This document shows positions 55,984-64,000 of a stretch of 64,000 nucleotides of DNA, piece after piece. The notes under the pieces were generated by a model. That model saw only the letters and a list, made by a program, of their open reading frames with translations, did not search any database and was not told where the DNA came from. Every line of letters starts with the position of its first letter. Position 1 is the stretch's first letter. The DNA is from Seriola aureovittata (Eukaryota; Chordata; Actinopteri; Carangiformes; Carangidae): positions 21,690,303 to 21,754,302 of the forward strand of contig NC_079385.1 in NCBI RefSeq assembly GCF_021018895.1. Direction: 5' to 3'. The position numbers were made by a program, and so were the translations under genes.

Positions 55984-58900
55984 GTGTCCTGACCCACTTT
56001 CCAGTCCAGACTCCAACAACTTCAGAAAACTTCTTCATTTTGACACCACATGAGCTGCTAATACTCACAACACAACAGAAGTGTTTCCAGGGGACACCAA
56101 CAAGTGACGGACCTGAAGGCTAAACTAACAGCTAACAGCACATTTTTGAAATAATATCTCAATCATGTGATATTGACGTTACAAAAAACTAAACAAACTC
56201 CCTTTTAGCTCATTTTCCAACACTGCTAACAGTTGTCTTTATAACGTCAAAATTCAGGAGGCATCGAAAAACAACTTTTTTGTGTCCCCTGGAAACACTG
56301 CTGTTGTGTTTTGAGTATCCTCAAACTGATGAAGATGTTTTCTGAAGTTGTTTGTGTTTTGCCTGTTTGCATGTGTTTTCTTAAGTTGTAGTACGTTGAG
56401 CTCTCAGGGCCACCGTCATTTTCAAACTCAGTTTGTATCTGCACTTTAGGAACCAGGTTCCAGTCCCCATGTGAACCAGAAACCTGATTTCTGTAGTCAG
56501 GGAAGGGGGTTAGAGAAACCTGATTTCGACAGGTAGATTTCTCCTGGAGAACAGTGATTTAGTTTTGAACAATCTGAGTCTGAATCAGTTTCATAGACAG
56601 AGAATGATCAGACACAAGAGGAATTTATTTCAGCGTTGGTACAGACTAGAGATAAACATTATAACATGATACGTTCAGTCTAACTGAAACCCTCTCACTT
56701 CCGGGGCTTCCCTACACTCAACAGACCCATTCCCAGTAGGAGCAGATGGGTTACAGATCCACATGTTCATGTGGTCTGCCTGAGGCCTCATAGGGACTTT
56801 CTACAGATTTACAGCGTCCAACCACCTAATTACGACGTGAGTATCATTAACACTCATGTGAAGTTAAAACTTTACCACAGGGACCCAGACCTGGCGTTAC
56901 GACTGTTGACCAGAAGTTAGACCAGGTCTGTTCAGATCTAGGTCAGTTGAACTGTTCCGTCTTCAGATAAAATCCTGTAGTGTGTGATATGTAAAGACTC
57001 TTCAGTTGCTGTGATGATGTCACCTGTGTGTTGCCAACAGAGACGTACAGGTAGATAAACATCTTTACCTGAAGTTAGATTTGTGTTAAAGACTTCACTC
57101 AGGTCCGGGTCTCTCCGTGGACTCTACAGTCCATCCAGGATCTCACAATCCAAGTTGCTGCTGCTGCCGACAGTCTTTGGTACAATATCATGTGACAATC
57201 AGCGTTCTCTGTGGATTTGTGGGTCATTTGTGTCCACCTCCAGAGCTTCAGTGGTTCAGGGTGTCCTCTGGTGAATGTAGTCAGTCAGAGACCAAAACAC
57301 CAGAGACATGTTGGTTTGTCCCTGAATCTTTCAGTTGGTCTTCAGGTTTGTCCCGAGCTTAAGAAAAGCAGCTGACCTGCTCATAACCTGCAGAAATAAT
57401 CAGTGTGAATTAAAGACTGCTCAGAAAAATACTTGGACCCCGGTTACACGGTCAAGAGTTAGTATCCATGGAAACAATGAGTTCACACTTTGCTGAGTTT
57501 TGAATTGCTGAACCATTCCTCTCAGTGTGCAGGTTGGTGGGTCGGGTCATCCGCAGAATCTGAGCTGGACTTGGTTCTGTTCTGTTAGTTTTCTCATGTG
57601 TGTCTGTTGTGTCTGTTCTCTCCCTCATGTCTGGTGTCTGATCAAAGTGTATTCAGATGTACACTGTTGGAGTGAGCTCATTGGCTGAGCAGATAGCCAA
57701 TCGAAGTCAGCCACAGGAGGAAGTGAGTTCGGTAAGATTCTTATTCATTCACCTTCTTCAGGTTCGTTCACATTAAACTTCTATCTCTCAGTCACTTCAG
57801 CTAAAAACCCGCTTGTCCAGGATGAGAGTCCTGGTTCAGTAAAGTCCACTTACCTGGAGTTCTGGAGCTTTTGTATAATGAGTTCAGAACCACGAGAAGG
57901 GAGCTGTTTAGCAATTTAACTGATTCAATCAAACTGAATCAAACTTGATTTTTAAATAGTGGTCGAAGAAGACGAAGTGCTAAACAATTTCATGACAACT
58001 GCGTAAAGAGTGTTTAATAGGGTCAAAAGCTCCTGAACAATTCAGTAAGTGGACCTTGAGTTCAAAATTTCTTGTTGTTTCGATGCACTGTGTTTGGAAA
58101 TGGAAAAGTCATTCTTCCTGTTTACAGTTAGTGATTGATCTGATCAATATTTATATTATATTCATAATGGAGAGTATTCAAAGCCTTCACTTCAGTAAAA
58201 GTATCAGTACCACACAGTAAGAATACTTCATTACAAGTAAAAGTCCAGCATTAGTAAAAGAGGTGACAGTAACGTCAGTGAAATGTACTTCAGATACCAA
58301 ATGTAAAAGTAAACACATTAAATAATACAAAACTTCTTGTATTATATAAATGATCTATATATTTCATTGATCAGAAGTCTAATGTGATCAGTACTGTGTG
58401 ACTTCATACTCTTACCTGTCAGATTATAACAGGTACATTTACCAGGATAACAACTAACATGGAATTAATTCCATCAGACAGTTTCATAAAACCTGATGGT
58501 GACATCACATCATCCCCAGATTAACACGTGAATTTCTTCTCTACAGTTTGCAGTGAGCTGCAGTGACGTGTGTTTCCTGTGTAAGAAGAGAGTTTATGTG
58601 ATGGAGCGTGTCAGTGCAGAGGGATTGTTCTTCCATCGCAGTTGTTTCCAGTGTGATTACTGCAGCAGCACACTCAGACTCGCTGCATATGCCTACGACC
58701 AACACAGCGGTCAGTTTCATCTCTTCATCATGATAACTCAGTTAAAGGCTCAGTTTACCCAAATCACAGGAAGTCATTCTCTCTCCCTTTATCCAGTCAC
58801 ATAGTTCATTTAGAGAAAAATGGAGTTCAGGTTGTGCTGCTTCATATTTAATTTATTATGATAATGTAAGTTATTCAAATGAAGCAGCTTCACATAGAAA

Positions 58901-61900
58901 AATGTTAGATCGGATGGAAAGTGAAGACATATAGAGTCACTCCTTTAAATCTGTCATTGTTTATTTCGTCACCTCATTATTTTTCCCTGTCAAAGTTTAA
59001 AACGAACCCTGTGGGGTTTCATGCACTGACATGTAGATACATTCAGCTCTTTGTCAGGCTGGTTAATAACTGAACACTGTGGACTCATGACTGCGGCCTC
59101 TGCTCTGCTGCCGAGCTGCAAACATACCGCAGGGGGAATAACGCTTCATTATGTACATCACCATGTTAAATGGATCTCAGATTGCTCTCTATTTTCCATG
59201 TGTAATAAACACTGACAGATTCTTAATGGTGCTGTTCACCCTTAATAACCTGATTACATACATGAAGGCAGGTTTATTATTTCATAGTGCATCGGCCTGA
59301 TGGGACAGCAATGTAAAAGGTGAAGTTGTCCAGTAGTGCAGTGTGCACTCTGACAGAGCTCCAGTATCAGCCTTCAATTCTCCTGATTCAACAAGCTCAG
59401 TTCATTCGAGCTGATATAATATATGGAAGGATGGGACACTGCACTGAAGGATGTCCTCACCCAGTGGCTTAGTCACCAACAGACTCTACAGGAGGCCGAG
59501 GAAACCTCTGCACTGATGTCCGTAGAAAACCTGATAAAGTCCTGAACAGGACGCAATGTTGGATCTTGGACTGTGACCCGGGGATGGAACAATTCCACGC
59601 CCGCCACCCCGCCACCCCCCCCACCCCCCGTTTAAAGAGAAGATCCTCTGTACCAGCTGTGTTCTGCCGAACAGTGTCAGTACAATAATAATAAATACAT
59701 TCTGTATGCTTATAACTGATACTTTAATACTTGTACTGTATTCTCTAACCACACCCAGCAGTGATGTTACCATGTACTGGAGTACACCTGTGCATCACTG
59801 CAGCCAGGTGAGAGGTCAGCAGGTATAGAGGAGGCTCCTGTCAGTCCATCAGACTGATTTCACACTCATCACTGCTGCTGCCCAGGGTCGTCTGATTACA
59901 ACCACATGATGGTGTCATGTGACCTCTGAGTGTGTGTGTTCCTGTCAGTGTGTGTGCTGCAGTGCGTTAGAGCCTGGAGCCTCGACCAACCTTCTGTGGT
60001 CGTCTATCTCAGACTGTGGCTTTATGTGTGTTGCTGCTGGTGTGTGTGTTGGTTTATTTTTATATCACAGAGTGTGTATTGTGTGTTTGAGCTTCAGGAC
60101 AAACGAGATCTCCTGTTTGTTTGGATAAAAATCTCAGCGGCCAATCAGAGCAGAGAGTTTGAAGTCTGAGGCAGAACATGATTTGAATGTTGGTATAAAA
60201 ACCACATGAGGTTCAAGTCAGTGATCCAACATCTGGTGATGGAGATAATCTGAGCTGCTGTGAACATCTGTCTGAACACCTGCCCTGATGTGTTTTCCTT
60301 CTGTTGTGTCTCAGGGAGGTTTTACTGCCTTCAGCACTTTGACTGTCGTCTGAACGCCACGACCGTGAGGAAGAGACCGGCGCCATCTGACAGAGCTGCT
60401 TCACACCGAACGTCTATAGTAAGAAACCGGAAGGTTTTATGAAGGAAACAGTGTTAATCAGTGAAAGTATTTATACTGTTAACGAGTTGGTTACTGAAAA
60501 CAGATGAACTGTCAGTTTGAGAGTAATAAATGAAAGCAGTTAAACTGTCCTTTGAGGAGATGAAGGGACTGAGATTTCACAGATTTTCACAGGTTTGTGA
60601 CTGAAAACAGTTGAAGTGTGAATACATCAGTTCAACATTTTGAAATGTCAGAAACTGTGAGTAGTTGAAGTGTCAGTTAGTGTGTATGTGACAGCAGCTG
60701 TAACATAAGTGTTGGTCTGTGAAAGCAGCTGAAGTGCTGTGTTACCTGACTGGTGACAGGTGAGTTGATGAGAAATAAAAGTGTTGGTGGTATCAGAGGA
60801 TTCTGGCCCTGGTCCTGGTGTAGAGTCTCTGGGTGATTGACAGGTGGTCATCGGGGTGTAACTTGTTGTTTTCCTGCAGGTGTCTCTTTTGTTGTTGTTG
60901 ACAGACAAATCACCTGATGTATGATCACTACACTCACTGCGTATGTTTTTTTTCCCTGCAGGCGTCTCTAGCTTCAGCTCCCTCGCTCTCCTCCACTGAC
61001 TCTCTGATCTCAGCCGACCACCGCCGCCCGTCAGGTGAGCTCTCTTCACCTGCATCGTGCTTTCAGTCTTCTTACCTGTTCACACTGAGCATGCTCCTTA
61101 AACTGGAATCAATGTGGGCTTTAGTGTGTGTGTGTTTCTGTGTGTGTCTGTGTGTGTGTGCGGCTGTGTTGGGGTGTTTGCAGCGGTTTCTGTGATGGCG
61201 GCGATGCCTGAGAGGGTGGAGCTGGAAAACTACCGACGGAGCTCCACCAAGGCAGAGAAGGAGCTTGAGGAGGAACCCAAGGAGGTCTCTGAGGAGACCC
61301 TGAACTGGTTCAACCTGGGCGTGGAGCAGAAACACAACCGCAGGTCCAGGTTAGAGAAGACCGAGCTGTATGCAAGGTCATTAGTGACAAAAACACATGA
61401 ACTGGTAGAATTAAAAAAAAACAAACGTTGAACTCAAACCAACTTTAAGTTAAAATTTTAATGAAATTTTAAATAGAAACGTTTTAATTGAAATTGTTCA
61501 TTATTCCACATTTATGTCAGGGGTGTAAAATATAAGTCAAAACTGAAAATGGCTTCACTGTATTTTTACATTGAAATTATGAGTGCGACTTTGTAAATCA
61601 AATGTTCGGGCCAGTAGGTTCATGTTATTTTTAAATTTACAGTTATGAATTTTAATGTAAAATGAGTCTAAGTTGTGACTTCTTAAATCACATAAATGAC
61701 TTTTTTATGTCAGTATTGTGACATTTGATTTTATGTCAAATTTATAATTTACTTAATCAATAGTTTGACATGTTTTATCATCACTATTTTTGATTAAAGC
61801 TTTGATGTTCCATAATTTGGACACACAGTAAGTGTTTTACTAACTTTTCATTGATTAATTTTCCTTCCAGTACTGGTCTTCCATACACACCCCTCCCCCC

Positions 61901-63786
61901 CCCCCTCCTCTGTGTGACCTTGTTTTTCTGTTTTCAGTTCAGAGTCTGAGATGGAGGAGGAGGAGGGGGAGAACAGAGGAGGAGGTCGACATCGTGTGAC
62001 TTCAGAGGAGGCCAGAAGTTCATGGAAGGAAACTCTGCAGCTTCACCTGAGAAACACCCAGGAAGAGGAGGGGGAGGAGGAGGAGGGGGAAGTAGAGGAG
62101 GATGAGGAGGCGGGAGGCAGTGAGGTGGAGACCAGCGACGGTGAGTCTCAGTGTGAATACTTTGTTGTTTTGTTTGTGATGTGTTTTTATGTAGTGTACG
62201 TGTGTTGTAATGTGTTGTGTCATGTGTCTCCCCCTGCTGGTAGAGGGGGAGTACAGCCCTTGGGAGATGGAGCGTCGTTCAGGTCTGTGGCTCCTGATAG
62301 AGGAGGAGACAGGTAGAAACCAAAACAAGCTAAACTCGCTCATGTGACCATTTAACAACATTAAAATTATTTCACTTTTAAACTTGTTTTTTATCATTGT
62401 TTTATGTTCGTCCTCAACTTCATCACTTTGTAACTGTGTTTTGAAAGGAGCTATATAAATAAATCTTATTATTATTATATTATATCATTATTTTCAGCAG
62501 CGTTTGTTGAACACAACTTTATTTCTGTTTACTGATGGTTTAAGTTACACAGACGGTAAAAGTTTTTACTATGAATCCTGCTTCATTAACACAAATGTGG
62601 TTCTATATGAGATTTAATGACATGAATAAAGAATAACAGATTTAAAGTTCTATATCATTATTATTATTATTTATACAGTAGATCTTAAATGGAAACATGC
62701 AAATATAAATAATGATGACTTTATTTGTATATGATTTATGATTTATTTATGTCACAATTATTGATTATTGAAAACTGATTTAAAGTAAACAGTGATTAAA
62801 AAGTGTTTGTTCTTTTTTGTTTTTTGAACATTGTTTCAAATTCAGTTTGATTAAATAGTCAGTTCTACGTTATATATTAGTTCTTCTTCCTCTAACATCC
62901 CAAACTAACTCTTGTTTTCTTTTTCTCCCCACCCCTCCCCCCTCCCTTTCCCAGAGGAGGACCTCACTCCTGGCGTCTCTCAGAGTCCCTCCCCAGCTGA
63001 AGGAAGTGACATCACACACTCTGTCACACCTGTGGAGCCGGACTCCACCTCCAGCCTGTCATCATGTATCACTTCCTCCACACCTTCATCTGTGACTCCG
63101 CCCCCCTGCACCACAACCTCCACTGCCTCCTTCATCGCCACACCTGACTCCACCCACGATGAGGGCAGAGACACAGCTCTGCCCACACACCTCACACCTG
63201 CTATCGTCACGGAAACAGTTGCCCAGAGACATGTCCCCCGACAACCTGTTGCTGGAGGGCGGGGCTCGTTCGATGACATCAGTCCTGAGCTGCCCCCGAA
63301 GAAGCCCCTACTGTTGCAGGAGAGAGGGGCGGGCACAGATGAGGAAGTGGCGGAGTCAGAGTGGATGAGGAGGAGGAAGAGACATAAAGGAGCTCACAGC
63401 CTCCCCCCTCGCCTCCTCCTTCCCCCTCTGCAGGGCGGGAGCGGGGCTCTTCTCCTCCAGCTAAAGGGTCTCAGGGAGACTCTGCCTCCCGGACAGGTGG
63501 AGGTGGAAGGAGGCGGGGCCAGAGCTCTGTGGAGGGCAGTGTTCTCTGGAAACAAGAGGGAGAAGAGAGGCAGGACTTTACCTCCAGAGAGAGAAACAGC
63601 CAATCAGAGGAGAGCTAAAGGTGATGATGTAATAAACACCCATTCAGACAGAGTGAGGTCACTGTGATGATGTAATAACAGTACTTCCTGTCTCCAGATG
63701 TGAGAGGAGGTCTGAGTCTGACGGAAGAGTCTGAACTGGACTCGTCCACTCTGCTCCAGAGATGTTCACTGACACCCAGAAACAAT
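44874..63786 (+). CDS. MICAL flavoprotein monooxygenase, MICAL3-like, 3' end outside window
   Basis: MICALs oxidise actin methionines to disassemble filaments. Exons, all phase-consistent: 44874-45137, 45255-45462, 45541-45654, 45763-45864, 46181-46336, 46412-46512, 47292-47549, 49643-49758, 49840-49966, 50090-50183, 50344-50491, 50596-50792, 51359-51459, 51536-51598, 51806-51985, 52301-52375, 53282-53368, 58547-58709, 60315-60418, 60962-61034, 61184-61343, 61938-62140, 62244-62312, 62955-63620, 63698-63786. About 1306 residues are in the window. The FAD fold shows [10 protein letters not shown] (near residue 90), [11 protein letters not shown] and [19 protein letters not shown] domain follows (near 519-628), then a basic KRRK segment, and a LIM domain with CxxC pairs ([15 protein letters not shown]; near 801-856). 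A Glu-rich segment ([10 protein letters not shown]) and a Ser/Thr/Pro-rich stretch come last. These resemble MICAL3 more than MICAL2. The C-terminal Rab-binding (bMERB) domain is not reached. Exons 51806, 52301 and 53282 are the least certain. Confidence 0.9.
45138..45179. repeat. (CA)n at MICAL exon 1 donor
   Basis: The donor ACG|GTACAC is continuous with the CA repeat, so part of the donor is formed by repeat sequence. Confidence 0.95.
46513..47170. repeat. 27-bp minisatellite in MICAL intron, about 24 units
   Basis: Unit GATACACACCTG GATACACACTAT plus GGA/AGA, starting right after the donor CAG|GTAGAA at 46512. Because 27 is divisible by three and the unit lacks stops in several frames, long ORFs arise on both strands (DTHLDTHYR on +, YPGVYLHSV on -). 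They have no coding support and lie inside an intron. Confidence 0.96.
47640..48017. repeat. (CTGT)n/(CTCT)n array with a 102-bp duplication
   Basis: GTCT-type repeat. A segment of about 102 bases beginning at the phrase GAGTATGACATATTG occurs near 47868 and again near 47970. The L2 insertion interrupts this array, which resumes at about 49572-49640. Confidence 0.92.
48018..49569 (+). mobile_element. L2-clade LINE, 5'-truncated, with open reverse-transcriptase frame
   Basis: The frame from about 48018 to the stop at 49361-49363 encodes about 448 residues. It covers the reverse transcriptase and C-terminal region of an L2/Maui-type element: [53 protein letters not shown] and the catalytic FYADD (Y-A-D-D at 48542-48553). 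The endonuclease part is missing. The 3' end has the L2 pattern GTAAAGCACTTTGG...TATAAATAAA and a short TTACATTACAT repeat. It lies in sense orientation in the MICAL intron between 47549 and 49643. The phrase ACATATTGTCTGTCTGTC occurs on both sides (about 47976 and 49567), a possible target duplication. Confidence 0.88.
50940..51355 (+). repeat. CTCTGTTTGTCT array abutting a MICAL acceptor
   Basis: Pyrimidine-rich repeat of TCTCTGTTTG/TCTCTGTCTC words that ends in the acceptor TGTCTCAG|GCTCG at 51359. It serves as an unusually long pyrimidine tract and generates Cys/Leu/Ser/Val ORFs of up to 202 codons that are not genes. Confidence 0.93.
52240..52268. repeat. (CAA)n
   Basis: Short CAA array upstream of the putative MICAL exon 52301-52375. 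A second one lies at 52897-52932. Confidence 0.9.
52386..52825. repeat. AGAGACCAGTAGAGTCC minisatellite
   Basis: About 440 bases of imperfect units (ACCAGTAGAGTCCAGAG, ACCAGTAGAGTTCAGTAGAG) beginning just past the donor at 52375 in MICAL. Confidence 0.93.
53229..53275 (+). repeat. CCCTCTCTGT repeat at a MICAL acceptor
   Basis: About five 10-bp units directly upstream of the acceptor CTCTGCCTCAG|AAGAAACG at 53282. Confidence 0.85.
53885..54050. repeat. Dispersed teleost repeat copy
   Basis: The phrases GCCTGTATTACGATGCA, GGTTATCACCTGGCTCAGTT and CACTACGAAGCAGGTT are ones I associate with a high-copy fish repeat. The family name cannot be given from sequence alone. Confidence 0.45.
54305..55315. 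repeat. GA-rich purine satellite in MICAL intron
   Basis: About 1 kb of GAGGAGAGGAAGAGGAGAGG-type purine sequence, with sub-blocks of about 100 bases repeated (for example around AAGAAAAGGAGATGAAG). The 356-codon minus-strand ORF over it is Leu/Ser/Pro low complexity and not a gene. Confidence 0.95.
55932..55981. repeat. (TG)n microsatellite
   Basis: About 24 TG units in the large MICAL intron, close to the left arm of the inverted-repeat element at 56015. Confidence 0.95.
56015..56355. mobile_element. Inverted-repeat miniature element
   Basis: The left arm (56015-56101) and right arm (56279-56355) are imperfect reverse complements, sharing CAACTTCAGAAAAC, ACACAACAG and GTGTTTCCAGGGGACAC with small indels. 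No ORF lies between them. This fits a decayed MITE. Confidence 0.6.
56356..58546. other. MICAL intron, no other feature seen
   Basis: Remainder of the large intron between 53368 and the LIM exon at 58547. It is unique-looking sequence, with no exon I can support and no recognisable ORF. A MICAL exon of the variable region could be missed here. Confidence 0.4.
58710..60314. other. MICAL intron inside the LIM domain
   Basis: This intron splits the LIM coding sequence after QHSG. It contains unique AT-rich sequence and a short C-rich run near 59600-59630. No exon or mobile element was recognised. Confidence 0.5.
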
Positions 63787-64000
63787 GTAAGACTCAAACA
63801 CATGACAGCTTTCAACATCGTCAACAACTTCACCGACACAACACTGTACCACACACCAACCAATCAGAGTAAGGGTTAGGGTTAATAGTGGCCCAGAGTT
63901 GAATATGTAAAGTTTCTGAACACCTTCAGTTCTCTCTACCTCTGGTCTATAAGTCTTAATTATCAACAGTATCAGAGGCTGCACCTCTGTGCTGAGTGAA

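Overview
This is a vertebrate nuclear sequence, almost certainly from a ray-finned fish. It holds multi-exon genes with GT-AG introns, many (CA)n/(TG)n microsatellites and minisatellites, L2 and L1 retrotransposon fragments, and dispersed inverted-repeat elements of the teleost type. No prokaryotic, organellar, tRNA, rRNA or CRISPR feature is visible. I built the gene models by hand: exon joins were accepted only when splice sites and reading phase agreed, and product names come from recognising the proteins.

Layout, left to right. (1) 1-1370 is a purine-only GA-rich satellite inside an intron. The 3' end of a stabilin gene follows (last EGF residues, FAS1 domain, membrane span, NPxY tail; + strand, 1499-3319). 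(2) 3921-8500, minus strand: a complete 14-exon gene for a secreted protein of about 571 residues with two trypsin-like domains. The first has a full catalytic triad; the second has lost its catalytic serine and its activation site. (3) 10310-11908, minus strand: a two-exon ART-type arginine ADP-ribosyltransferase. A hAT-like miniature element lies in its intron, and a roughly 1.06-kb inverted-repeat structure with a nested L1 insertion lies upstream. (4) 14148-18549: an eight-exon CCCH zinc-finger/WWE gene of the ZC3HAV1/PARP12 type that stops before any PARP catalytic domain. Its first intron has IRF-like sites. (5) 19840-32382: a complete KIAA1549 orthologue (about 1452 residues) with a putative 15-nt microexon and a 22-unit minisatellite built from its own splice donor. 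(6) 38718-42883: a complete 15-exon svopl transporter gene (499 residues), with GT-repeat tracts at several splice acceptors. (7) 44874 to the window end: a MICAL monooxygenase, most like MICAL3, with FAD, CH and LIM domains. It is open at its 3' end and interrupted by an L2 insertion, a 1-kb GA satellite and several minisatellites.

From memory, ZC3HAV1, KIAA1549 and SVOPL also sit close together on human chromosome 7q34, so items 4-6 look like a conserved block. In this window stabilin, the protease and ART flank it on one side and MICAL on the other. No operon-like system is present. The recurring theme is tandem repeats abutting splice sites in svopl, KIAA1549, MICAL and stabilin. The immune-related features are the protease, ART and the PARP-less ZAP-like gene.
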